Below are positions 24,323-33,144 of a DNA stretch of 35,635 nucleotides, in pieces. A model generated the notes under the pieces. The model was not told the DNA's origin. It saw only the letters and a list, made by a program, of their open reading frames with translations, and did no database searches. Within the stretch, counting starts at the first letter, position 1. Every line of letters starts with the position of its first letter. Both the position numbers and the translations under genes were made by a program. Source of the DNA: an uncultured Verrucomicrobiota bacterium (GTDB lineage: Bacteria > Verrucomicrobiota > Verrucomicrobiia > Limisphaerales > UBA9464); contig CAINWP010000263.1 in NCBI GenBank assembly GCA_903854475.1, forward strand, positions 1 to 35,635, given 5' to 3'.

Positions 24323-24389
24323 CTCGGTGCGACCACCGAGATAAAGGTCGGGTTGATATCACGGAATTCGTCCGCCACCTTGGGGTGGC
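24323..24389 (+). promoter_or_regulatory. Two hairpins in the hpf leader, one touching the start codon
   Basis: CTCGGTG-CGAC-CACCGAG (24323-24340) is a perfect 7-bp hairpin. GCCACC-TTGG-GGTGGC (24374-24389) is a perfect 6-bp hairpin whose last base is directly followed by the hpf ATG at 24390. The second would bury the ribosome-binding region, so translational control of hpf is plausible. No T run follows either, so they are not typical terminators of the RND gene. Confidence 0.5.
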
Positions 24390-24746
24390 ATGAAGTTCAT
24401 CCTAGCAACTCACAATGTCACCCTGACCGACGCCATCGAGCAGCACGTGCTCCAGCAAATTGACAAGCTGGAGCACATTGACCGTTGGTTGATCGATGCT
24501 CGGGTTACATTGGAGCGAGACCATGTGGCCCACTCGCCAGAGAAACAGTACAAGTGCGGGATCCGAATCGGTGTCAGCGGCAACGATTTGTTTGCTGAGG
24601 ATCGTGAGTCGGATCTTTATGCAGCCATTGACCTCGCAGTGAAGAAGCTCCAAGCGCAGCTGCGAGCTCGGCATAGCAAGGTCAAAGCCAAGACCCACAA
24701 GCAGGCAGCCCGCCTGAAGGAACGTCGCCGCGTTGAGCCCGCCTGA
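24390..24746 (+). CDS. hpf: Ribosome hibernation promoting factor, short form
   Basis: 118 residues, S30EA/RaiA fold. HNVTLTDAIEQHVLQQIDKLEH is the first helix region, followed by ARVTLERD strands and DLYAAIDLAVKKLQAQLRARHSK, the conserved second helix that packs into the mRNA/tRNA channel of the 30S subunit. It then has a basic tail. It lacks the C-terminal dimerisation domain of long HPF. It promotes ribosome inactivation in stationary phase. First gene of a long co-directional run; a hairpin abuts its start codon. Confidence 0.92.
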   Translation: MKFILATHNVTLTDAIEQHVLQQIDKLEHIDRWLIDARVTLERDHVAHSPEKQYKCGIRIGVSGNDLFAEDRESDLYAAIDLAVKKLQAQLRARHSKVKAKTHKQAARLKERRRVEPA

Positions 24747-24750
24747 TCCT

Positions 24751-26064
24751 GTGATCTTGCGAGCTAGAACGGTTGTTCCGGTCACCGCGCCGCCGATCCA
24801 CGACGGCGCGGTTTGGATTTCCGGGCATCAGATCCGTGCCGTCGGTCCGTGGTCGGAGATTCGGGAAATCCGGCAAGTCGCCGCGGGCCTGGTGACCGAC
24901 TTGGGCGATGTGGCCGTCTTTCCTGGGCTGGTCAATGCCCACTGTCATCTCGACTACACGGCCATGACGGGCCTTTTGACACCGCCCCGGGAATTCCCGG
25001 ACTGGATCAAGGGCATCTTAACCCTCAAGTCCCAATGGACCGATGCGGAGTTCGAGGCCTCGTGGCTGCTTGGGGCTCGCCAGCAGTTGGAGACCGGGAC
25101 GACCACCGTCGCCAACATCGAGACGCGCGCTCATCAGTTGGCCAGCCTGCGTGCGGCGACCCCGCTGCGCATTTTTTCCTTTCTGGAAATGACTGGCATT
25201 CGTTCAGGCCGCGAGCCGGAGCGTATTCTCGCCGAGGCTATAGACGTTCTGAAGTCCTTGCCTCCGAACCGGGGTGGCGTTGGGCTTTCACCGCATGCCC
25301 CTTACTCGACGTCGCCAGAACTCCTGAGGGTGATTGCCGACGCGGCCCGCCGGGATGGTTGGCGCATCACCTGCCATGTCGCGGAGTCCCAGCCGGAGTT
25401 CGACATGTTCATGTACCGTCGGGGATCGCTTTTTTCGTGGCTGGAGAATCAACGGCCCAGCGCCGACTGCGGACTGGGATCCCCAATCCAGCACCTTCAT
25501 CGGTACGGCTTGCTCGACTCGCCCCTGATGGCCGTTCACGTCAACTGCCTCTGGGGCGACGATGCCCTTCGTCTGGCCGCCCGAGGTGCCACCGTGGTCC
25601 ACTGCCCGCGTTCGCACGCGTATTTTAGTCACCCTCGGTTTCAGCGCGAGGCGCTCACGGAGGCGGGGGTTCCCATTTGCATCGGCACCGACAGCCTGGC
25701 CTCCACGAAGGCCTCCCGCAACGGAGCTCCGGTTTTGTCGCTGATCGACGAATTGCGGGCGTTGGCCTCCGATGACCCGGGTTTATCACCGCGTCAGATC
25801 CTCGCCGAAGTAACGATGAATCCGGCGCGTGCCCTGGGCCTTAAGTCGGTGGTGGGAGAACTTAAGTCCGGCGCTTTGGCCGACCTTCTGGTGATCCCGT
25901 ATGGCGGCTCAGTGTCGACGGTGGAAGAAGCATTGATCCATCATCGTGGGTCGGTTGGTGCCACGATGATTGGCGGCCGTTGGGAATGGATCGCTCCTGG
26001 ATCTTCCATGCCTGTTTCCAATTCTGGCCTCACCTCGAGCCCTAGTTTGCAGCCCAGCCCATGA
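24751..26064 (+). CDS. Amidohydrolase of the ATZ/TRZ-SsnA type
   Basis: About 437 residues, a TIM-barrel metal-dependent deaminase/chlorohydrolase. Metal ligands are visible in order: PGLVNAHCHLD (HxH), SPHAPYST, CHVAES, HVNCLWGDD and GTDSLAST. The FDMF...WL segment after the HVAES motif recalls aminodeoxyfutalosine deaminases of menaquinone synthesis as well as other purine-like deaminases, so the substrate is open. The start is GTG 24751, four bases after the hpf stop; a TTG at 24733 overlapping hpf is the alternative. Its stop overlaps the SDR start as ATGA. Confidence 0.8.
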   Translation: MILRARTVVPVTAPPIHDGAVWISGHQIRAVGPWSEIREIRQVAAGLVTDLGDVAVFPGLVNAHCHLDYTAMTGLLTPPREFPDWIKGILTLKSQWTDAEFEASWLLGARQQLETGTTTVANIETRAHQLASLRAATPLRIFSFLEMTGIRSGREPERILAEAIDVLKSLPPNRGGVGLSPHAPYSTSPELLRVIADAARRDGWRITCHVAESQPEFDMFMYRRGSLFSWLENQRPSADCGLGSPIQHLHRYGLLDSPLMAVHVNCLWGDDALRLAARGATVVHCPRSHAYFSHPRFQREALTEAGVPICIGTDSLASTKASRNGAPVLSLIDELRALASDDPGLSPRQILAEVTMNPARALGLKSVVGELKSGALADLLVIPYGGSVSTVEEALIHHRGSVGATMIGGRWEWIAPGSSMPVSNSGLTSSPSLQPSP

Positions 26065-26780
26065 ACATCGCTATTCCTCAGACCGTCCTCGTCAGCGGGG
26101 CCGCCGGCGGGTTGGGTCAGGCGCTGGTTGCTGAGCTGGCCGGGGTCGGTCATCGAGTCCTGGCGGGCTGGCACGAGACTCCATTGCCAGCATTGATCCC
26201 CGGAGTCGAAGCCGTGGCACTTGACGTCACCTGCGACGACTCTTGTGCTGCTGCGGCCGCTGTGGCGCTGGAGCGCTGGGGTCGGATCGATGCGGTGATC
26301 CATGCGGCTGGCATCACCTGCGACTCGCTGTTGGCCCGAGCGCAGCCCGAGGATTGGGATGCGGTGTTCGCGGTGAATGTCGACGGTGCCCGGCGATTGG
26401 CCCGGGCCACCTTGCCTCTCTTGGCAGGGCAGGGCGGCGGGCACTGGATTAGCATCGGTAGTCACGCAGGCCAGGCAGGGTCCGCGGGCCAGGTGGCCTA
26501 CGCCGCATCCAAGGCGGCACTCAATGGGCTAATGCTCTCGTGGGCCCGTGAGTTTGCGGCGCACAATGTTCGGATCAACACGGTGCTTCCGGGAGTGCTG
26601 CCCACACCCATGACCGAGTCGTTGGATCCGGAGGTGATGCGCTCTTACGCACAGGCCAACGTGCTGGGTCGCATCAACGATCCGTCCGAGGTGGCCCGAT
26701 TCATTGGCTTCCTACTGACGACCCACAACATCTCCGGTCAGGTCTTCGCGCTCGACAGCCGGATTCACCGTTGGGCGTGA
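26061..26780 (+). CDS. FabG-like short-chain dehydrogenase/reductase
   Basis: 239 residues, classical SDR. Visible features are the nucleotide motif SGAAGGLGQ near the N-terminus, HAAGI in place of NNAG, the active-site Ser in ISIGSHAG, YAASK with the catalytic Tyr and Lys, and LPGVLPTPM after it. It reduces or oxidises a hydroxyl/keto group with NAD(P)H; FabG-like 3-oxoacyl reduction is the closest guess. ATGA overlap with the amidohydrolase and a 32-base gap to bioF place it in the biotin operon, where an acyl-chain reductase for pimelate assembly is conceivable. That role is inference. Confidence 0.82.
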   Translation: MNIAIPQTVLVSGAAGGLGQALVAELAGVGHRVLAGWHETPLPALIPGVEAVALDVTCDDSCAAAAAVALERWGRIDAVIHAAGITCDSLLARAQPEDWDAVFAVNVDGARRLARATLPLLAGQGGGHWISIGSHAGQAGSAGQVAYAASKAALNGLMLSWAREFAAHNVRINTVLPGVLPTPMTESLDPEVMRSYAQANVLGRINDPSEVARFIGFLLTTHNISGQVFALDSRIHRWA

Positions 26781-26812
26781 CCTGGCCGGCGGTTTCCGGC
26801 CATCCTCTGCCC

Positions 26813-28057
26813 ATGCCCGAGCCGTTCGAGGAAACCCTGTGCCAACGTTTGGAGGCGGTGCGTGCTCAGGGACTGTGGCGATCCCTCAGGCCGGTGGACC
26901 ATCGCACGAAGTCGGAGCTGGAGACTGGCGGCCACCGGTTGGTGTCCTTCGCGGGCAACGATTACCTCGGGCTTTCCTTGCATCCCGCCGTGTTAGAGGC
27001 CGCGGTCCGGGCGGTTTACGAATGGGGCGCCGGTTCGGCCGCATCTCGACTCATCAGCGGATCGCTGGCGGTGCATCACCATCTCGAGGAAACGCTCGCC
27101 GAGTACCTCAGGACGGAGGCTGCGCTGGGGTTTTCCACGGGTCATGCCGCTGCCACTGGCACGATCCCGGCCCTCGTGGGCCCGGGCGATGTGGTGATTG
27201 TGGACCGCCTGGTGCATGCCTGTTGCGTGGATGCGGCCCGGCTCTCCGGGGCGAAGCTGCGGGTGTTCCGCCATAACGATCTCAACGATTTGGACCGCAT
27301 CCTCCGATGGGCTTCCGCCTTGCCGCGCAAGGATTCTGGCGGGCCTCGAGTCTTGGTGGTCACCGAGAGCGTCTTTTCCATGGATGGGGATTCGGCCCCG
27401 CTGGCCGAACTGGTTGAACTTAAGGATCAGCACGGGGCCTGGCTCATGCTCGACGAGGCTCACAGCACCGGGGTGATGGGTCCGGAAGGCCGTGGCCTCG
27501 CGGCGCAGCTGGGATTGGGATCGCGGATTGAAGTCCGCATGGGAACTCTGGGCAAGGCGCTGGGGGCTTCCGGCGGTTTCATTGCCGGTTCGCGGTCCTT
27601 GATCGATCTCTTGGTGAATCGGGCCCGCAGTTTCATTTTCTCCACAGCCCCTGTTCCTGCGGCCGCCGCCGCTGCGACCGCCGCTCTCGAACTCATGATC
27701 ACTCGGGACGGTGAGGAGGCGCGCCATCAATTGCGATCCGCGTCGGCCGTGGGAGCCCGTGTGGTCAACCGGACATTCCCAGAGCCGTCGGGCTCCGCCC
27801 CATCCGAAGGGTCCGTCGGACATATTCTGCCAGTGCTCGTGGGTGACGAGGCCGCGGCCGTGGCCTTGGCGGACCGTCTGAGGTCAGCCGGGGTCTGGGT
27901 GCCCGCCATTCGTCATCCCACGGTGGCCCGGGGTTCGGCCCGCCTGCGCCTCACCTTTAGCGCTGCCCACAGCGCGGCCGACCTGGACTGTCTGGAGGAG
28001 GCCTTGAACATGGCCTGCATCCAAACTCCTCTCACCCCTTCTGGATGGACCCTCTGA
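26813..28057 (+). CDS. bioF: 8-amino-7-oxononanoate synthase BioF
   Basis: PLP-dependent alpha-oxoamine synthase that joins pimeloyl thioester and L-alanine in biotin synthesis. 414 residues. SFAGNDYLGLSLHPAV, GSAASRLISGS and the PLP lysine in GTLGKALGASGG (Lys248) are visible, with the cofactor Asp in LMLDEAHSTGVMG. Relatives (Kbl, SPT) share these motifs; the overlap with bioA settles the call. The ATG at 26813 is preferred over a TTG at 26771. The stop overlaps the bioA ATG at 28057 as TGATG. Confidence 0.9.
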   Translation: MPEPFEETLCQRLEAVRAQGLWRSLRPVDHRTKSELETGGHRLVSFAGNDYLGLSLHPAVLEAAVRAVYEWGAGSAASRLISGSLAVHHHLEETLAEYLRTEAALGFSTGHAAATGTIPALVGPGDVVIVDRLVHACCVDAARLSGAKLRVFRHNDLNDLDRILRWASALPRKDSGGPRVLVVTESVFSMDGDSAPLAELVELKDQHGAWLMLDEAHSTGVMGPEGRGLAAQLGLGSRIEVRMGTLGKALGASGGFIAGSRSLIDLLVNRARSFIFSTAPVPAAAAAATAALELMITRDGEEARHQLRSASAVGARVVNRTFPEPSGSAPSEGSVGHILPVLVGDEAAAVALADRLRSAGVWVPAIRHPTVARGSARLRLTFSAAHSAADLDCLEEALNMACIQTPLTPSGWTL

Positions 28058-29502
28058 TGAACCGTCTGGCTCAACTCGATCACCGGTACGTCTGGCATCC
28101 ATTCACCCAGATGAAGGACTGGTTGCGCACCGAGCCCATCGTGTTGGTCGAAGGGAAGGGGGCGGTCTTGCGCGATGTGAAGGGTCGGGAGTATCTCGAC
28201 GCCAACGCCTCTATTTGGACCAACCTTCATGGTCACCGAAATCCACGTATTGACGCGGCCATCCGACGTCAGTTGACCCGAGTGGCGCACACTTCGGCCC
28301 TGGGTCTGGCCAGTGGTCCTGCGGCGGAGTTGGCCGAGCAATTGGTGCGATTGGCGCGGGGACCGAAGGGTCAGCCCCGGCTCGCGAAAGTCTTCTATTC
28401 TGACGATGGCTCCACGGCGGTGGAGGCGGCACTCAAGCTGGCTGCTGAGCACACGCGCCGCAGCGGGTTGGTCCGCAAACCGCGCTTCGTGTCGGTGAAG
28501 GGTGCGTATCACGGGGACACGATCGGGGCCGTCAGTGTGGGGCAAATTGATTTATTCCATCGGACGTGGTCCTCCCTGTTGTTTCCCACGGAGTCGGTTC
28601 CCGCGCCCGGCTGCTACCGGTGTCCCTTCAATCGAGCCCGACCCGAGCGCGCCGATGCTCGGACCTACCGGAGTTGCCAGTGGGAATGCGTGTCCGGCGT
28701 GGAGAAGGTGTTTGATCAGGCCCGCGCCCGCGCCCGGCCATTCTCGGGCCTGATCGTCGAGCCTCGGATGCAAGGCGCAGCCGGGATGATCGCCCACCCC
28801 GAGGGTTGGCTGGCACGCGTGGCTGAGATTGCCCGTGGTCATGGGGCCTTGCTCATTGCCGACGAGGTGATGACCGGCTTCGGACGCACCGGCGTGGGCA
28901 CGCGGAGCGGAGATCGCTTCCATGCCTTCGCCACCCAGCATGAGGGTGTGGTGCCGGACCTCCTGGCTCTGGCCAAGGGGCTGACCGGCGGATATTTGCC
29001 CATGGCTGCCACGCTGACGACGCAAGCCATCTTCGATTCGTTCCTCGGTGACTACGCCGATTTCCGGACCTTCTTCCACGGTCATAGCTACACGGGCAAT
29101 GCCCTAGGTGCGGCGGCCTCATTGGCCAGCGTGGCGTTGCTGTCGGCCCCAGCCGGGGTGCGTCGTCGTCGGGCCCTCGAGGCGACGTTCCAGGCCGAGT
29201 TAGAACTCCTCTGGCGGCATCCGAACGTGGGTGATGTGCGCCGGGTGGGACTGGTTGCCGGAATCGAACTGGTCCGCGATTGGCGCCAGCGCACCCCATT
29301 CCGACTGGAGGAGCGGGTCGGTATCCGCATTTGCGAGGCCATGGCCCGCCGGGGTGTGCTGACCCGACCCATCGGCAGCGTGATCGCCCTGATGCCGCCC
29401 TATTGCACCACTCAGACTCAATTGCGCCGGATGGTGTCCGCCTTGGCCGAGTCTCTGGAGGAAGTCTTCCCGCAGTCGGCCCTTTCCGCTCCGGGCTCTT
29501 GA
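28057..29502 (+). CDS. bioA: 7,8-diaminononanoate aminotransferase BioA (BioK-like)
   Basis: PLP class III aminotransferase converting 8-amino-7-oxononanoate to 7,8-diaminononanoate, 481 residues. The N-terminal motif is VWHPFTQM, where E. coli BioA has WHPYT with the SAM-contacting Tyr17. GAYHGDTIGAVSVG, FFHGHSYTGN and GVLTRPIG resemble the Bacillus subtilis lysine-dependent enzyme more than E. coli BioA. The PLP lysine is in LAKGLTGGYLP (Lys307). An insert of about 35 residues carries CYRC and CQWEC. The start is ATG 28057 (TGATG coupling with bioF); ATG 28045 is possible. The amino donor is inferred. Confidence 0.9.
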   Translation: MNRLAQLDHRYVWHPFTQMKDWLRTEPIVLVEGKGAVLRDVKGREYLDANASIWTNLHGHRNPRIDAAIRRQLTRVAHTSALGLASGPAAELAEQLVRLARGPKGQPRLAKVFYSDDGSTAVEAALKLAAEHTRRSGLVRKPRFVSVKGAYHGDTIGAVSVGQIDLFHRTWSSLLFPTESVPAPGCYRCPFNRARPERADARTYRSCQWECVSGVEKVFDQARARARPFSGLIVEPRMQGAAGMIAHPEGWLARVAEIARGHGALLIADEVMTGFGRTGVGTRSGDRFHAFATQHEGVVPDLLALAKGLTGGYLPMAATLTTQAIFDSFLGDYADFRTFFHGHSYTGNALGAAASLASVALLSAPAGVRRRRALEATFQAELELLWRHPNVGDVRRVGLVAGIELVRDWRQRTPFRLEERVGIRICEAMARRGVLTRPIGSVIALMPPYCTTQTQLRRMVSALAESLEEVFPQSALSAPGS

Positions 29503-29575
29503 CGCGGCCGCACTTTTGCAACGGACTCGCTGGGACGATCCCGCTTCGGAGTCCCTGCTCCGATCCTCACGGACC

Positions 29576-30976
29576 ATGAACTTCGCTGACCTGCGTTTCT
29601 GGGAATGCCTGCTGGCCGCCTTGTTGGTGGCCGCGGGATTTCGCAGTGCATTTCGTGGAGCGGCGGCGGTCCGCGACGGGCGTTTTGATCGCTGGTTCTT
29701 GCTGATCCTCGGGTTGGTCCTGCTGGGCCTGGTCAGTTGGCTGACCTTCGTGATCCACCTGGGTGTGGCGGTGTTTACGTTCGCGTGCGTGGCCTGGGGT
29801 TCCCGGCGGCCCGCTGCGCACGGGCGTTGGATCTTAGCGGCGGTGGTGCCCCTGCAACTGCTCCCGCTCTTGTTTTATAAGTACGCCGACTTCCTTTGGC
29901 GGGATGTCTGGGGCGGCGCGGGTTCTTGGACGGGTACGGTGGCCATTCCGGCGGGCATTTCATTTTACACGTTCCAGTTGGTGGGTTTCGCAGTGGACAC
30001 GCTCATTCGGCGCGACCCGCTGCCCCGTTGGTTTGATTTCCTCAATTTCGCCGGATTCTTCCCGCAAATCGTGGCCGGGCCCATCGAGCGCCGGGAGGCG
30101 TTGCTGCCCCAAATCGAGGGATTCCGGCTAAGGTGGTCGGCCGCCGATATTGATGCCGGCTTCCGTTGGATGGCGCTGGGGCTCTTCTTCAAGTGTGCCT
30201 TGGCCGACAATTTGGCCGGGCAGTTTCATCGGGGACCCAGCACCAATGCTTATCAGATCTGGCTGGCCAATGGGATCTTTGGACTGCGCATTTACTACGA
30301 CTTCGCCGGCTACAGCCTCATCGCCGTGGGCATCGCCCGATGCCTGGGGATCCGGTTGTCGCTCAATTTCCTGAGCCCTTACTGCGCCACGGGCCCGGCG
30401 GAGTTCTGGCGTCGGTGGCATGTCACCTTGAGCCATTGGTTCCGGGATTACATTTACGTTCCGCTCGGCGGCGGACGCGGGCGGGGCTGGGCCTTCAACG
30501 TGGCGGTTGTCTTCCTGATCTCTGGCATTTGGCATGGGGCCGGTTGGAACTTCGTCCTCTGGGGCGGGCTGCATGCGCTCTGGTTGATCGCGGCCCGGCT
30601 CACCGCCCGGGTGAGCGTCCCGGCACCGTTGGGCTGGCTGGGCACGGTGATCATCGCCGCCTTCTCCTGGCTCTTCTTTTACGAAACCAACCCGTCGGTG
30701 CTGTGGGCCAAGCTGGCGACATTGGCCCAGCCTGCGGCTTATGGACCGGCCGCGTTGGCGGCGCTCAAGGCCTCCTTCACGGCGGCAGACCTCGTCACCT
30801 TGGGAGGGACATTGGGACTGTGCGCCCTCACGTTGTTGGCCGAGTGGCGTTCGCTCAGCCGCGGCGGAGAACCCTATTCGCTATTGGTGCGTCCGTGGGT
30901 GCTCGTGGTGTTGGTGGTGCTGACCGTGTGGTTGGCACCGGGGGATCAAAATGACTTCATCTACTTCGCCTTCTGA
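29576..30976 (+). CDS. MBOAT family O-acyltransferase (AlgI-like)
   Basis: 466-residue polytopic inner-membrane protein with about ten hydrophobic segments. MBOAT signatures: GFFPQIVAGPIERREALLPQI, PAEFWRRWHVTLSHWFRDYIYVPLGG and ISGIWHGAGWNFVLWGGLHALW with the catalytic His320. AlgI-type proteins move acetyl groups across the membrane for O-acetylation of extracellular glycans. The ATG at 29576 is preferred over a TTG at 29516, which would add a non-membrane leader. It overlaps the next gene by 26 bases, so the two act together. It follows bioA by 73 bases. Confidence 0.92.
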   Translation: MNFADLRFWECLLAALLVAAGFRSAFRGAAAVRDGRFDRWFLLILGLVLLGLVSWLTFVIHLGVAVFTFACVAWGSRRPAAHGRWILAAVVPLQLLPLLFYKYADFLWRDVWGGAGSWTGTVAIPAGISFYTFQLVGFAVDTLIRRDPLPRWFDFLNFAGFFPQIVAGPIERREALLPQIEGFRLRWSAADIDAGFRWMALGLFFKCALADNLAGQFHRGPSTNAYQIWLANGIFGLRIYYDFAGYSLIAVGIARCLGIRLSLNFLSPYCATGPAEFWRRWHVTLSHWFRDYIYVPLGGGRGRGWAFNVAVVFLISGIWHGAGWNFVLWGGLHALWLIAARLTARVSVPAPLGWLGTVIIAAFSWLFFYETNPSVLWAKLATLAQPAAYGPAALAALKASFTAADLVTLGGTLGLCALTLLAEWRSLSRGGEPYSLLVRPWVLVVLVVLTVWLAPGDQNDFIYFAF

Positions 30977-31925
30977 ACAGCCCGTTCCCTCACGGGTCCC
31001 GCGCCTGGCGCTCGCCGTGCTGACGGCGGCAGTTCTGGCGTGGGCAGTGGGGGCGGTGTACACGCTCCGTTGGAACCCCGAGGTCGCGTTCTTTCATCGC
31101 GTCCACGAAGCCAAGCGCGCGTGGGCGATGGGTTTGTCGTCATCGAACCGGGTGCTGCTCGTCGGCGGCTCGGGCTGCATGACCTCCATTGATCCAGTGC
31201 AAATGCGCGAGGCGCATGGGTTGCATGTCCTGAATCTGGGTCTCGGTGCCGGCGCGGGCGCGAAGTTCCTCGGCCGCTATGCCATGGACTGGGCCCGTCC
31301 CGGGGATCGACTGATTTTGACGATCGAGCCGGGAATCCTGACCGGTGCCATCAACTGGAAGTCGCTCGGCGTCCAAATCGCCGCCGCCAACGGCACCTGG
31401 CAATTGTGGGAGGAGCCGGGATCTTGGGAATGGCCCAGCCGACTCTTGGGATTACGGCCCGGTGGCCAGCACCTCTTCACCCTGCTGGGTAAGGCAGTGC
31501 TGCGGCAGCCGTGGTATCGTTATGGCATCGATGAGATCCGCCCGGGGGGCTGGCATGAAGTGGCCGCCCGTCGTGAGGTGCCCTCGCCGGGTCCGGGTCC
31601 GGTGGCCTTGTCGCCGGAAGCCCGCCTTTGGCTTGCCGACCTGAAGGCCGAGTGCGATCAGAAAGGCATATCGGTGGCGTACGCCATTCCGTGGTTTTAC
31701 GGATCCGAAGCAGACCGCCCGGCCATGGTGGAGGCCCACCAGCGGTTCCTTGCGGATGTGGGTCGCATCGTGCCGATCCTCCCGGATCCGTCGATGGGTG
31801 TGAACACGCGGCGCGAAGATTATGCCGACTCGCTAGTGCACCCCACGGGCGAGGCCGCCCGACGTCGGACCGACGACCTGGCCCGGATCCTCCAGGACTG
31901 GCACCCGGGTTCCGTGCTGCGCTAA
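30951..31925 (+). CDS. SGNH/AlgX-J-like partner of the MBOAT protein
   Basis: 324 residues with one N-terminal membrane anchor (LALAVLTAAVLAWAVGAVYTL, about residues 19-39) and a periplasmic domain. VLLVGGSGCMTSIDP gives the candidate nucleophile Ser74. DSLVHPTGEAA supplies Asp293 and His297 in the DxxxH spacing; together they form an SGNH-type triad. Such proteins pair with MBOAT acyltransferases (AlgI/AlgJ, PatA/PatB) to place acetyl groups on polysaccharide or peptidoglycan. The 26-base overlap with the MBOAT gene supports the pairing. The glycan acceptor is not known. Confidence 0.78.
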   Translation: MTSSTSPSEQPVPSRVPRLALAVLTAAVLAWAVGAVYTLRWNPEVAFFHRVHEAKRAWAMGLSSSNRVLLVGGSGCMTSIDPVQMREAHGLHVLNLGLGAGAGAKFLGRYAMDWARPGDRLILTIEPGILTGAINWKSLGVQIAAANGTWQLWEEPGSWEWPSRLLGLRPGGQHLFTLLGKAVLRQPWYRYGIDEIRPGGWHEVAARREVPSPGPGPVALSPEARLWLADLKAECDQKGISVAYAIPWFYGSEADRPAMVEAHQRFLADVGRIVPILPDPSMGVNTRREDYADSLVHPTGEAARRRTDDLARILQDWHPGSVLR

Positions 31926-32006
31926 ACCGTCTGGGCATCGATCCGATTGCAGGCTCATAAACGCGCTTTCCCGCGTCGCCCGCTCTTCACACACTGCGTC
32001 CCGCAC

Positions 32007-33119
32007 ATGAGTTCCAATACTTATCGGATCGCCGCGCTGGCTGGCGATGGCATCGGCCCTGAAGTCATGCGGGAGGCCTTGAGCGTCCTCCGTGCCGTGG
32101 GAGACCAGTTTTCCCTGAAGTTCGACGTCACCGAGGCGCCCGTCGGTTGGGCTGGCATCGACGCCGCCGGCAAGGCCTTGCCCGACGCCACGCTGGAGCT
32201 GTGCCGCCGTTCCGATTCCATTTTGTTCGGCTCGGTGGGCCTGCCCGACCGCGACCCGACCATTCCGAAGGAACAGCGCCCCGAGCGCGCCGCCCTGCTG
32301 CGCATTCGTAAGGAGTTCGGGCTCTTCGCTAACCTCCGCCCGGTGCGCTTGCCCAAGGCCCTGGCCCACGCCTGCCCGCTGCGTCCTGAGCGCCAGGGTG
32401 ACGGCATCGACATCCTCGTGGTTCGTGAACTCACCGGCGGCCTGTACTTCGGCGAGCCCAAGAAGACTGAGGACCTCGGCAATGGCCAGACCCGCGCCAT
32501 CGACACTATGGTGTACACCACCTCGGAGATCGAGCGCATCGCCCGCGTCGGCTTCAAGGCCGCTCAGTTGCGCCGCAAGAAGCTGACCAGCATCGACAAG
32601 GCCAACGTGCTAGAGAACGGCGTGCTCTGGCGCGAGGTGGTCACCCGCATCGCTCCTGAATTCCCCGATGTGGCCCTCGAGCACATGTTCGTCGACAACG
32701 GCGCCATGCAGTTGTTGCTGCGGCCGACCCAGTTCGACGTGCTGCTCTGCGAGAACCTCTTCGGCGACATCCTCAGCGATGAAGCCGCCGCCTTGGCCGG
32801 CTCCCTTGGCATGCTGCCCAGCGCCAGCCTCGGTGCGACGAATGGCCAGCAAACCTTTGGCTTCTACGAGCCCGCCGGCGGCACCGCCCCGGACATCGCC
32901 GGCAAGGACCTCGCCAACCCGATCGCCCAAATCCTCTCCATCGCCCTCATGCTCCGCTACAGCTTCGGGCTCAATGCGGCGGCCGATGCCGTGGATGCCG
33001 CGGTCGGTAAGGCCATCGATCAAGGCCTGCGCACCGGCGACATTTTCTCGGCCAGCGAGGCCGGTGCCCGGCGCGTCGGCACCCGCGAAATGGGTGCGGC
33101 CATCGTCGCGGCCCTGTGA
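32007..33119 (+). CDS. leuB: 3-isopropylmalate dehydrogenase
   Basis: Oxidative decarboxylation of 3-isopropylmalate with NAD in leucine synthesis; cytosolic, 370 residues. GDGIGPEV at the N-terminus, RELTGGLYFG, the catalytic-lysine region TSIDKANVLE and the metal-binding FVDNGAMQL and NLFGDILSDEAA are all present. NLRPVRLP is the usual substrate-binding loop. The ATG at 32007 is preferred over an in-frame start at 31947 that falls in the intergenic gap. It lies 25 bases upstream of the panE-like gene and is probably co-transcribed with it. Confidence 0.96.
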   Translation: MSSNTYRIAALAGDGIGPEVMREALSVLRAVGDQFSLKFDVTEAPVGWAGIDAAGKALPDATLELCRRSDSILFGSVGLPDRDPTIPKEQRPERAALLRIRKEFGLFANLRPVRLPKALAHACPLRPERQGDGIDILVVRELTGGLYFGEPKKTEDLGNGQTRAIDTMVYTTSEIERIARVGFKAAQLRRKKLTSIDKANVLENGVLWREVVTRIAPEFPDVALEHMFVDNGAMQLLLRPTQFDVLLCENLFGDILSDEAAALAGSLGMLPSASLGATNGQQTFGFYEPAGGTAPDIAGKDLANPIAQILSIALMLRYSFGLNAAADAVDAAVGKAIDQGLRTGDIFSASEAGARRVGTREMGAAIVAAL

Positions 33120-33144
33120 GTTTCCCAGCTGTATTTATTCTGCG

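Noticed and set aside
30166-30954. Second-frame ORF of 262 codons inside the MBOAT gene
   Set aside because: Composition (His, Arg, Gly) and full nesting in an intact membrane protein mark it as a high-GC shadow.
32668-33144. In-frame upstream extension of the panE-like gene
   Set aside because: It overlaps leuB in another frame and lacks dehydrogenase features; the Rossmann motif begins directly after ATG 33145.
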